Assembly (NCBI GenBank): GCA_006247105.1
Contig: CM016925.1
Location: 310,001-374,000, forward strand
Reading direction: 5' to 3'
DNA length: 64,000 nucleotides
Origin: Giardia muris
Lineage: Eukaryota; Fornicata; Diplomonadida; Hexamitidae
Shown here in pieces: positions 7,650-15,125 of the stretch (positions are counted from its first letter, which is position 1; every line of letters starts with the position of its first letter). Under the pieces are notes generated by a model, which ran no database searches, was not told the DNA's origin, and was given only the letters and a program-made list of their open reading frames with translations. Made by a program: the position numbers and the translations under genes.

Positions 7650-8609
7650 GACATGAAAGACCTTCGGATACGCCTCGAAGAGGTGGAGGAGGAGAAGAGG
7701 GTCCTCCTCCAGAACCTCGCTGCTGTCGGGGGCAGGCTTCCCCCTGCACGGGAGGACAGCTCTCTCATCTCATCCGCCATCAGAGGAGACCTCAACACAC
7801 TCCGAAGGCACCTCGACCAGGCGGGACAGAAGGACTCCTCAGGCATGACGGCCCTGATGCACGCCGCCTCCCGAGGCCAGACCGAGGTCGTCCGCCTCCT
7901 CCGGCCCCTCGAGGCCCGCCTTCAGGACGGGAGGGGATGGACGGCCCTGATGCATGCAGTGGGGGGAGGACACGAGGAATGCGTCGGCCTCCTCCTTCTG
8001 GAGAGGGACCTGAAGGACAGGGAGGGCAGGACGGCAGAGGACGTCGCCAACGGCCTTCCCGACGGGGAGAGGAGGAGGATCACGCCTCTCCTCAGAAGGA
8101 AGGTCCACCTCCCCGACCTTCCCGATGAGCTCTCGTCCTTCCAGCTTACGGGGAGGCTCGGAAGGGGGGCCTTCGGGACCGTCTTCTCCGCCTGGTCCGA
8201 GGAGCACGGGAACAGCGCCCTGAAGGTCGTCGAGTACGAGGAGATGGAGAGGACGATCGTCGACTCCCTCCGAAGGGAGATGGGGACCATCCCCTCCCTC
8301 GAGCACCCCCACGTCCTCCGCTACCACCGGGTGCACGACGACCCGGACAACGGGACCGCCTACCTCGTGATGGACTGGTGCTCCGGGACGCTCCTCGACG
8401 AGGTCCGGGGGCGCGGGGAGAGGGGAGAGCCCTTCAGGGACGAGGAGGTGTGGAGATGCCTTCGGGAGATGGCGAGCGGTCTTGCCTACCTCCACGAGAA
8501 GAGGTATGTTCATAGAGACCTGAAGCCGGAGAACGTCCTCCTCTCCTATTATGGTTTCATTGGCCTGGGAGTATTGATATGTGATACACGGCATGTTCCT
8601 GTTGCTTGA
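7416..8609 (+). pseudogene. Truncated second copy of NEK-ankyrin kinase
   Basis: The frame is open from 7410 to 8609, but the first ATG is at 7653, inside the coiled coil. It begins with a short coiled-coil stretch unlike copy 1 (about 7440-7537), then 962 bp matching 2010-2971, then about 30 bp of divergent kinase sequence through HRDLKPENVLL, and then unrelated sequence to the stop. The DFG loop, activation segment, APE and whole C-lobe are missing, so no active kinase can result. The different flanks and the divergent HRD segment (EKRYVHRDLKPEN against ERGLVHRDLKPGN) suggest a mosaic of two NEK genes. A product of up to 319 residues from 7653 cannot be excluded. Confidence 0.8.
7538..8499 (+). 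repeat. Copy 2 of 962-bp near-identical duplication
   Basis: Matches 2010-2971 with about nine substitutions and no indels. The left border is at the motif cccaaagcccag and the right border falls within the codons just before HRD. No terminal inverted repeat or target-site duplication is evident, so homologous recombination or gene conversion is more likely than transposition. Confidence 0.95.
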
Positions 8610-8702
8610 AAGATGGAATAGGTCTCCGAGTGGTCGCAGGACAGCGTAAGCGGAGACAGTCCCCGAATCCAGGTGGACTGCCACAGTAGACACATCTCCG
8701 AA

Positions 8703-10070
8703 ATGCTTTGGTTTGTGACCATTTGTGCAGCCTCACTTGTTGAGGCCTATGCCCGTGGAGAGCGTGAGTACAACGAGCTGACGTCTGCAGGTCCGGACGA
8801 CGCCTGCTTCGCATCTCTCGGCCTGGACCTCAGAGAGATCTGCCCCCAGGTACTGGAAAGTGAGGGCGACGATGTGATACATCAGTATGCTGCCCTGCGT
8901 CTGACCAGCTGTTACCTCGAACTCACCGGACTCTCCCCTGTTCGGTGCTGCCCCCGTCGTCCCGGAAGAGCTTCCAAGCTTCGGGCATGTATCCGTACAC
9001 TGGGCAAGGAGGAGGGAGGCACTGGGGTTGCGGTCTTCGTGCACCAGCTCGGTCGCATCTTTGATCTTTGCGTCTACCTCGAGGCATCGGCCTTCCAGCG
9101 ACGTTCAGCGTCGGCTTCTCGTGACCTCCTGGCCTCATCCGAGCGTGCACATGATGCCTTGATTACATTGCAACAGACTGCGCATAGCACACTCGAGGAG
9201 CTCTCCGCCCAAAGCTCTAATCTCCAGGCGTTGATCGAAGCTCTATCCGACTTGGCCCTGCATGCGGTCACTGCACAGGAGCAATTGGGGAAGAGGATGG
9301 AGACACTAGATACGGCACTGTCGAGTCAGACGGCAAGTCTCCAAAAAGGTCTGAACGATGCCCTCGTCGCCCAGGAGTCTGCCATAGCCCGGGTTGGTGC
9401 TCTGGTAGAAAGTCTCGAGGCCCGTCTGGACATCATACACGAGTCGCTCAACGTCACTGCCGATACTGTGAGGCACGTGTCGGATGAGCTTGAGATAGCG
9501 GGAGGAAGGCTGTCCGGGATCGCTGCTTCCACAAATGCTCTTCAAGGGGCAGTCGAGACGCTTACAGAGGAAGTCGAACGTCATTCAGTCTACGTTGCTG
9601 AGGTGCACAAAGAGCAGCAAGCCTCGTCCGAAGCACTTTCAGCGGCCCTGGAGTCAGTCGAGCACCAAGCAAGACAGCAGACCGCTGCCCTGATCGCAGT
9701 TGGAGAGGCCGTGGAGAGGGTTACGACGGTCGGCTTCCGCCCCTTCCACATCCTCGGCCTTCTCGAGAAGCGGGCTCCAGGCGGGGTCGTCTGGCATCTA
9801 GGCGGATATGTCGTGGCCCGTGCCTCTTCAGCCCTCTGTCACTCAGGAGATTCCGTCTCACTCGCCGCTCTCTTCTGCGCGACGTACCTCGTTGAGTATG
9901 CAGTCGGTAGCGGCGGAGCCCTTCTGGCATCATGCGTACCGCGCCCAGACGTCTTTGTTGCTGTGACACGTGGTCTGCAGTATCTGATACGTGCCCTGTC
10001 TATCCTTCCTATCATCCTCCCCCTCTTCCCGGCACACCACACCAAGAGATCATCGAGGAAAGGGCGGTGA
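8703..10070 (+). CDS. KAR5/GEX1/Brambleberry-like nuclear membrane fusion protein
   Basis: 455 aa from the ATG at 8703, chosen because it begins a clear signal peptide (MLWFVTICAASLVEA). Next comes a Cys-containing N-terminal domain with the family pattern: a Cys, then 'ICPQVLES', then 'ALRLTSCYLELTG' and two Cys. A long amphipathic coiled coil runs from about 150 to 345 (SSERAHDAL through QTAALIAVGEAVERV). The C-terminus has two or three hydrophobic segments (about 370-445) and a basic end. This order (signal, Cys-rich domain, coiled coils, C-terminal membrane segments) defines the KAR5/GEX1/BMB family, which fuses nuclear envelopes in karyogamy. In a binucleate diplomonad it would fit nuclear fusion in the cyst (inference). 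The family call rests on pattern only. Confidence 0.65.
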   Translation: MLWFVTICAASLVEAYARGEREYNELTSAGPDDACFASLGLDLREICPQVLESEGDDVIHQYAALRLTSCYLELTGLSPVRCCPRRPGRASKLRACIRTLGKEEGGTGVAVFVHQLGRIFDLCVYLEASAFQRRSASASRDLLASSERAHDALITLQQTAHSTLEELSAQSSNLQALIEALSDLALHAVTAQEQLGKRMETLDTALSSQTASLQKGLNDALVAQESAIARVGALVESLEARLDIIHESLNVTADTVRHVSDELEIAGGRLSGIAASTNALQGAVETLTEEVERHSVYVAEVHKEQQASSEALSAALESVEHQARQQTAALIAVGEAVERVTTVGFRPFHILGLLEKRAPGGVVWHLGGYVVARASSALCHSGDSVSLAALFCATYLVEYAVGSGGALLASCVPRPDVFVAVTRGLQYLIRALSILPIILPLFPAHHTKRSSRKGR

Positions 10071-10080
10071 CGAATTCCGT

Positions 10081-10437
10081 TCATAGATCAAGAGCTCGTA
10101 ACGCCCGGGCCAGCGACTCGTCCTCTGACGGAGTCCGGATGGAGGCGAGGTCCACGAACGAGGGAATCTGGTCAGGGCTGTATCGTCGGAACTCGTCTGG
10201 AGTAGCCGCGAGTGGCGAGACGAGTTGTCCGTGTAAGGCATCCTCGGTTGGGCGCCTTGTGGGGAAGGGGTCTCTGGGAAGTACTTTTTGCCCTCTCATG
10301 GATGGAAGGTCAGGAGCATCGTAGGAATACAGACTCGATGATGCAGAATCCACGGGGGATGAAGTCTTGAGGGCAGGGGGCCAGTGAGACTCTTTCTTTT
10401 GTACATCGAGCCCCAGTTCTGGCCTCTCTTGCCTCTT
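10081..10437 (-). pseudogene. Small gene remnant, Ser/Pro-rich
   Basis: The minus frame is open for about 118 codons with no ATG. The translation looks protein-like, for example 'SLYSYDAPDLPSMRGQKVLP' and 'RRYSPDQIPSFVDLASI'. Upstream, another minus frame (10501-10310) reads 'SSEKTPQPLKEARE' at the place where this frame has 'KRQERPELGLDVQ', which suggests a frameshift near 10430. I infer the 3' end of a decayed minus-strand gene. No family recognised. Confidence 0.4.
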
Positions 10438-10550
10438 TCAGAGGTTGGGGTGTCTTCTCAGAAGATCCTGGCCACATCGTACTCTGCACGCCCTCACCCA
10501 ATTATCGCTAGTTCGGCTATCGATAGAGTGTATCCCTCGATTAAAAGAAG

Positions 10551-11045
10551 ATGCGCATCGTCCTCTACTACTCCCACCTGGCCGAGCCTGTGAGCGTCGT
10601 CAACGCCCCTCTGATCGAGGAGGCGAAGAAGCTCCCCAACGTCCAGGTCCGTTGGCTCGACTCTCTCTACCCCTCCTTCCGTCTGACCCCCGAACAGATC
10701 GCTGCCGAGCAGAAGATCATCGAGGGTGCCGACGCGGTCTTCTTCCAGTTTCCAGTCCACTGGTTCTCCTGTCCTGCAATGCTCAAGAGCTTCATCGATT
10801 CGGTCTTCGCCTATGGGTGGGCCTACGGGACAGGAGAGGCATTACGTGGAAAGAAGTACCGCGTGATCATGACGACCGGTGGGAACTCTAAGAGCTATTC
10901 TGGAGAGTTCACGATCAACGATCTCGCAAAGCCCTTCATCACCTCCGCGAAGTATTGCAGTATGGAGCCACTGCCTTTCCACGTGATCCACTCCGACAGT
11001 CCGAGTGAGGGCCGTGTGGAGAAGTACCTCTCCCTCTTCAAGTGA
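10551..11045 (+). CDS. Flavodoxin-fold NAD(P)H quinone oxidoreductase
   Basis: 164 aa. The N-terminal strand MRIVLYYSHL with the flavodoxin-like beta-alpha start is followed by 'ADAVFFQFPVHWFSCPAMLKSF', 'VFAYGWAYGTGEALRGK' and 'IMTTGGNSKSYS', all typical of the KefF/YwrO/NQO-like (Flavodoxin_2) family. It binds FMN or FAD and reduces quinones with two electrons, probably in the cytosol, and would give oxygen or drug tolerance. The length is a little under the family's usual 170-190. The ATG follows 'ttaaaagaag'. Relatives are mainly bacterial, so transfer is likely (inference). The stop lies within AGTGAA (11041-11046). Confidence 0.88.
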   Translation: MRIVLYYSHLAEPVSVVNAPLIEEAKKLPNVQVRWLDSLYPSFRLTPEQIAAEQKIIEGADAVFFQFPVHWFSCPAMLKSFIDSVFAYGWAYGTGEALRGKKYRVIMTTGGNSKSYSGEFTINDLAKPFITSAKYCSMEPLPFHVIHSDSPSEGRVEKYLSLFK

Positions 11046-11430
11046 ATCCTCCTGGAGCGGGGTCGGCATCGAGGTCCTCTAGTGTGGAGTGCTCAGAGAG
11101 GGGAGGATCATCTCCAGTCTTCTCTGAAGGGTGGGAGCGAACAGGACCGATTGAACAGCAGTCCGGAGCTCTCATCAACGGCCTGACATCCCTGGGTGGC
11201 TGTGGAGTGGGCCGCATCATCGACTCGTCAACCTCCAAACGACCTCGAGGCACCTCTGGAGATACAGGCACCCGGGTGCAGACGGGACGAGTCAGTTCGG
11301 GGGCTGGCCCTTGCCCTCCAATAGAGCCCGGACGACCCGCAATGCTCGGGACGATCGACCGCTCCTCCGGGAGGGCAGTACCGGAGATCGACGTCCTCGA
11401 GGACTCGGTGGAGGTGAAGGCTCGAGCTAC
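11042..11430. other. Non-VSP sequence fused in frame upstream of the VSP
   Basis: The VSP reading frame stays open back to 11042 but has neither a signal peptide nor CXXC motifs before about 11436. On the minus strand the same bases are open for 177 codons from 11571 to 11038. Its last 120 residues are Ser/Pro/Arg-rich and look more like a genuine protein tail than the plus frame does. I infer that a decayed minus-strand gene was joined to a VSP fragment near 11420-11440. Confidence 0.4.
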
Positions 11431-12913
11431 GGGAGAGTGCGAGGCAAACTCAAAGTTCACCATCCCGGGGGTTGAGGGGACGTTCTGCAAGAAGTGCAGT
11501 GACACGAACCAGGCCCCGATCAATGGGAAGTGTGGGGCGACTACTGCTGTCACGGATGCTGAATGCGCCAATGGTGTCTGTACAAAGTGTGGAGACTCAA
11601 GTACGGACTACTTCCTCTTCTATGGTGGGTGCTACAAGACGGACACCTCTCCTGGGAACAAGCTCTGCAAGACCGTGGTTGCTGGGAAGTGCACCGTTCT
11701 CCAGGATAACTCCCCCGCCTTCATCAAGAGTGAGGTTCTCTACCTCTGCAGTGACAACTCGACAGATGCGGGAGGAAAAGAGAACTGCGGTACATGCACC
11801 TACGAGTCGTCCTCAACCACCTTCACCTGTCAGACCTGCCTCCCCGGCTTCGGCCTTGTTGACTCGACCTGCAAGGCCTGCACCGTCCAGAACTGCAAGA
11901 CGTGCTCCTCCTCCGCCTGCTCCGAGTGCGCCTCCGGGTTCGGGCCCGTCTACGACTCATCCCTCGTCACCACGAACTGCACCTCCTGCCCCACGGACTG
12001 CACCGACTGCGCCGACCAGGGCTTCTCGACCATCTGCGAGAAGTGCGGAACGGGGAAGGTCCCCATCGACGGGAACTGCTCTGATCCGAACTCGAACGTC
12101 TGCACGGCCCCATCATCCCCAGACGGGACCTGCTCGTCCTGCAAGAACGGGTTCCTCTTCTACCAGGGCGGGTGTCTCTCCCCCCAAAAGGCGGCGGACC
12201 TCAAGGTCTGTGCCCTGGGAAGCCAGCTCCTCGTCGGGAACACGACCGTCTGCACCGAGTGCAAGGGGGGCTTCGTCCCGATCGACGGGGAGTGTCTTCC
12301 GATCAAGCAGATCAACAATGGGACGACGAGGGCAGGTCAGGACATCTGCCTCGACGAGAAGGGGAACAAGGTCTCGGACACCGCCACGAAGTGCGGGGCC
12401 TGCATCAATACGACAGTCAACACCAACAACTACTTCCTCTTCAACGGAGGCTGCTACCCCATCCCGGCCGCGGGGTCTTCCTCCTCTTCCTCTGTCGGGA
12501 GCCTCCTCTGCTCAGCGGCCACGAATGGAAAGTGCACTACTCCCGCCTCCAACGCCCCCTTCATCCTCGATGCATCCTCAGGCGCCTTCACGGCCTGTCC
12601 GAAGGAGTGCGGGGCCTGCACCTCCTCGACCGCCTGCAGCTCCTGCGCCCTTGGGTACTACAACACCACTACTGTGACCGGCCCCTCCGACTGCACGGCC
12701 TGTCCCAGTGGGTGCACCTCCTGTCCAAATGGGAAGTGCGCCCTCTGCTGGGACGGCTCCACTCCCACCAACGATGCCTGCCCCTCTCCCCCCTCCTCCA
12801 GTTCTTCGGGGCTCTCGGGGGGTGCCATTGCGGGGATCGTCATCGCCGTCCTGCTGGTGCTGGGAGGCCTCGGGGGCTTCCTCGGTTGGTGGTTCGGATG
12901 CAGGGGGAAGTGA
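11342..12913 (+). CDS. Variant-specific surface protein (VSP), signal peptide missing
   Basis: 523 aa from the first in-frame ATG; the frame is open from 11042. From about 11436 the product is a typical VSP: about 30 CXXC motifs, GGCY boxes ('FLFYGGCYK', 'FLFNGGCYP'), 'CTKCGDSS' and 'GFVPIDGEC' modules, a Ser-rich spacer, a transmembrane helix (SGGAIAGIVIAVLLVLGGLGG) and the tail GCRGK. VSPs coat the trophozoite and are exchanged in antigenic variation. A VSP needs an N-terminal signal peptide to reach the surface, and none is present, so this copy is incomplete and probably serves as a silent or donor sequence (inference). The tail lacks the final Ala of G. intestinalis VSPs, as in G. muris. 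AGTGAA overlaps the stop (12913-12918). Confidence 0.9.
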   Translation: MLGTIDRSSGRAVPEIDVLEDSVEVKARATGECEANSKFTIPGVEGTFCKKCSDTNQAPINGKCGATTAVTDAECANGVCTKCGDSSTDYFLFYGGCYKTDTSPGNKLCKTVVAGKCTVLQDNSPAFIKSEVLYLCSDNSTDAGGKENCGTCTYESSSTTFTCQTCLPGFGLVDSTCKACTVQNCKTCSSSACSECASGFGPVYDSSLVTTNCTSCPTDCTDCADQGFSTICEKCGTGKVPIDGNCSDPNSNVCTAPSSPDGTCSSCKNGFLFYQGGCLSPQKAADLKVCALGSQLLVGNTTVCTECKGGFVPIDGECLPIKQINNGTTRAGQDICLDEKGNKVSDTATKCGACINTTVNTNNYFLFNGGCYPIPAAGSSSSSSVGSLLCSAATNGKCTTPASNAPFILDASSGAFTACPKECGACTSSTACSSCALGYYNTTTVTGPSDCTACPSGCTSCPNGKCALCWDGSTPTNDACPSPPSSSSSGLSGGAIAGIVIAVLLVLGGLGGFLGWWFGCRGK

Positions 12914-12918
12914 GTGAA
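12913..12918 (+). terminator. AGTGAA polyadenylation-type signal of VSP
   Basis: AGTGAA starts on the last base of the VSP stop codon. It matches the Giardia AGTRAA polyadenylation consensus, which usually lies at or just after the stop. Confidence 0.55.
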
Positions 12919-13007
12919 TGGTGAAGGGGAGACCTGGAGCGAGAGGTGACATCGAGCTCATTATAGACCTCCAGCTCATCTGGATGGACGGAGAGGGGGT
13001 CATATGG

Positions 13008-13547
13008 CTACACATCCGGCCACTCAGGATACTCGACGACAAGGGCCTCGTCGGCCTTCCCCCGGCAGTACGGACAGCAGTGGTCGATCTGATCAGCACA
13101 TACCTCACAGACGACGAGGTGCCGGCAGGGAAGGAGGATCGCGTCCTTCTGGCGTGAGAGGCAGACGACGCACCCGTCAACCATCTCGTCCTCGACCTTA
13201 CAGAAGGCGTCATCCAGTGCCCCAAGTGCTCCGGGCTCGCAGAGGAGTGCCGACCAGACCAGCTCTCCGAGCTCCCGGGCCTCCGACTGCTCGAACGACT
13301 GCTCGATCGGGGACAGGAGGGCCAGGACGTGGTGCGGGCTGAGCATCTCCAGCCTCTCCCGTACCTTCCGCATGACCGCCTCCTCCAGGGTATCTGCAAC
13401 TGCTCGATACGTCCTTGAAGAGTGAGTCGGGCTGCTCCCGAACAAGCCTTCGGATCCCCTCGATGTGCATTCTTCCGTCTCCTTCGTGGACTGCCGCCTC
13501 GTCCGCCAGGAGTCTTGCGCACTCGACCCGGCCCTCTTGGAGTGCAA
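13008..13547 (-). CDS. C-terminal RING-finger part of frameshifted ankyrin gene
   Basis: The 179-codon open frame is meaningful from about 13430 to the stop. A helical region (RAVADTLEEAVMRKVRERL, then 'PIEQSFEQSEARELGELVW') leads to a C3HC4 RING: CVVCLSRQKDAILLPCRH, then CEVCADQIDHCCPYCRG. Such RINGs bind E2 enzymes in ubiquitination. The first 40 residues are an out-of-frame reading of the ankyrin gene that overlaps it. Ankyrin and RING frames differ by one base, so the two parts most likely form one 21.1-RING gene carrying an indel near 13405-13430, or the sequence has a one-base error. Confidence 0.75.
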   Translation of the reverse strand: MHSKRAGSSAQDSWRTRRQSTKETEECTSRGSEGLFGSSPTHSSRTYRAVADTLEEAVMRKVRERLEMLSPHHVLALLSPIEQSFEQSEARELGELVWSALLCEPGALGALDDAFCKVEDEMVDGCVVCLSRQKDAILLPCRHLVVCEVCADQIDHCCPYCRGKADEALVVEYPEWPDV

Positions 13548-14895
13548 GCAGAAGGGCCGTCTCCTTCCGGTTGTTGAACAGCCCCCCCTCTAGTGGGGCG
13601 AGTAAGGTAGCGGATGATATATCCCCAAGAAAGGCGGCAACCATTAGTGCGGATGCACCTCCAGATATGTCAGCAGCAAACGGGCTAATTCGAGAAGTTT
13701 GAAGTCCAGCCTCGAAGGGAAGAAGAAACCGTACGTATTCGAGTTGATTTGTATATACAGAGAACATAAGAGCAGTCCAGCCCGCACTATCTTGACGACC
13801 GATCTGATGCAAATAGCTTTCAAAGTCGCTCTTATCTTTCAAAATGATATGGGCCATCAAAAGCGTACAGCCTGGAATGACGGGTCGCCTATGCGCCTCA
13901 AGAAGTAGCGCTGCCTCACAATATTCGCACCGTAGTCGGCGGGCTGTTGCGGAAAGACCCTCAAAGAATCGAGAGGTCTTCTTGAGAAGCCGCTTTGCTA
14001 TGTCCCACTTTCCCCGCTTTGCGCCGAGATCGAAAGATGTGCAGCCGGAATCGTCGCGCAAATCCGTCTCATTAAGGAGTAATAACGCTGCGTCTTCGTG
14101 ATAATTGTCTATGGCATAGAAAAGGGCAGGGCGCCCACGTACATCCTGCATGCGTTGTTCTTTTTCTACTAGTAAACGAAGCACATCATTCCGCCCGTTA
14201 AAGGCTGCGTACATGAGAGCCGTACGCCCATGATAATCTTGACTGCAGGCCTCTTTTTGAACGAGCATTTGGGCAATTTCGTGACGGCCGTATTGTGCTG
14301 CTTTCATTAGAGCTGTTAGGCCGCATAAATCACTCATTCCAGCCTGGGAGATCAAGTTTTCTGCCATTTGCGTGTCACCGATGGTTGCCGCCAGAATGAG
14401 CGTCGGAGTGATGGCTGTAGGTGGATCTATATGTGTAGAGGGCTCGTTATCAAGAAGATCAATAAGTTGCTTGTCCCTTAATGCTTTAGCATACCAGAGA
14501 GCGGTATGACCCTGTGAATCGACTAGCCTCTGCTCAAAGGGCGCCAATAGAGTCACCAATTCTAGTCTTCCCTTAGAGACAGCTATCATTAGGGCCGTTA
14601 TGCCTGGACAGAAGCCATTTAGGTATGATGTGCTTTGCATTGCCACTTCACCCAAGAGAAACTGTGCACAGTCCAGGCGGCCCCAGTAGGCAGCGTACAT
14701 GAGGGCGCTCCAACTGGCCTCGTTGGTTAACCGCTGTTCCAGGGGAGCCAGTAAGAATGTCGCCTCAGGCTTATTCTCCACTACGGAGATGAGGAGTGCC
14801 GTCCAGCCATTGCCATCTCGCTTCCCTGCCTCTTCGAAGTGTTGTCGTATGTCATTCACGTGGCCTTTTCGGACGGCTTGGATAAGCCCAGTCAT
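13210..14895 (-). CDS. Ankyrin-repeat protein 21.1 (frameshifted from its RING)
   Basis: 561 codons, of which about the first 490 are genuine. About twelve ankyrin units can be seen, with repeated signatures such as NGWTALLISV, SWSALMYAAYWGR, GLTALMKAAQYGR, GRTALMYAAFNGR and GWTALMFSVYTNQ. After 'LVREQPDSLFKD' the frame runs into a Gly/Pro/Arg-rich C-terminus that is an off-frame reading of the RING-domain region, which reveals a frameshift. The intact gene would encode about 630 residues of ankyrin plus RING on the minus strand, 14895 to 13008. Codon use is markedly more A/T-rich than in the region before 13 kb. Role: protein-interaction scaffold, possibly a ubiquitin ligase (inference). Confidence 0.85.
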   Translation of the reverse strand: MTGLIQAVRKGHVNDIRQHFEEAGKRDGNGWTALLISVVENKPEATFLLAPLEQRLTNEASWSALMYAAYWGRLDCAQFLLGEVAMQSTSYLNGFCPGITALMIAVSKGRLELVTLLAPFEQRLVDSQGHTALWYAKALRDKQLIDLLDNEPSTHIDPPTAITPTLILAATIGDTQMAENLISQAGMSDLCGLTALMKAAQYGRHEIAQMLVQKEACSQDYHGRTALMYAAFNGRNDVLRLLVEKEQRMQDVRGRPALFYAIDNYHEDAALLLLNETDLRDDSGCTSFDLGAKRGKWDIAKRLLKKTSRFFEGLSATARRLRCEYCEAALLLEAHRRPVIPGCTLLMAHIILKDKSDFESYLHQIGRQDSAGWTALMFSVYTNQLEYVRFLLPFEAGLQTSRISPFAADISGGASALMVAAFLGDISSATLLAPLEGGLFNNRKETALLLALQEGRVECARLLADEAAVHEGDGRMHIEGIRRLVREQPDSLFKDVSSSCRYPGGGGHAEGTGEAGDAQPAPRPGPPVPDRAVVRAVGGPGARRAGLVGTPLRARSTWGTG

Positions 14896-14933
14896 TTAAG
14901 TATCACAGATGATCAAAAAAAGGGAGGTTCACC

Positions 14934-15110
14934 ATGAGTTTAAGACCGACGGAGGCAGAGATGTCCATTATAGCTGCAAGACGCCAAGCCATCGCGACGG
15001 CTATGATAGCAAGCGCATCACAGCCCCTATACAATAGCGCTGCACTGAATTGCACTATTGCAAGAGAGGTGGATAGGCTGGAGCGGGCGTTTGTCATCCT
15101 ACAGTCTTAG
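14934..15110 (+). CDS. Small 58-residue hypothetical protein
   Basis: A short ORF: MSLRPTEAEMSIIAARRQAI... ending ...REVDRLERAFVILQS. It is predicted wholly helical with a hydrophobic/charged periodicity. The ATG lies 38 bp from the divergent start at 14895, with an A-rich tract (atcaaaaaaagg) between, and the stop lies 15 bp from the stop of the HAD gene. It therefore fills an otherwise empty 230-bp gap exactly as neighbouring genes are packed. A competing minus ORF (15097-14903, 64 codons) is its antisense. No family recognised; it could be a small complex subunit. Confidence 0.5.
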   Translation: MSLRPTEAEMSIIAARRQAIATAMIASASQPLYNSAALNCTIAREVDRLERAFVILQS

Positions 15111-15125
15111 CGGGCTCAGAGGCCC

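Noticed and set aside
2010..8499. Mobile element as the cause of the duplication
   Set aside because: No inverted or long terminal repeats, target duplication or transposase/reverse-transcriptase motif; borders lie inside coding sequence.
11472..12677. 401-codon plus ORF within the VSP
   Set aside because: Off-frame reading of Cys-codon-rich VSP DNA; Arg/Pro/Ser composition and no domain.
12172..12924. 250-codon third-frame ORF in the VSP
   Set aside because: Another shadow of the VSP frame; the VSP CXXC pattern and membrane tail clearly define the real frame.
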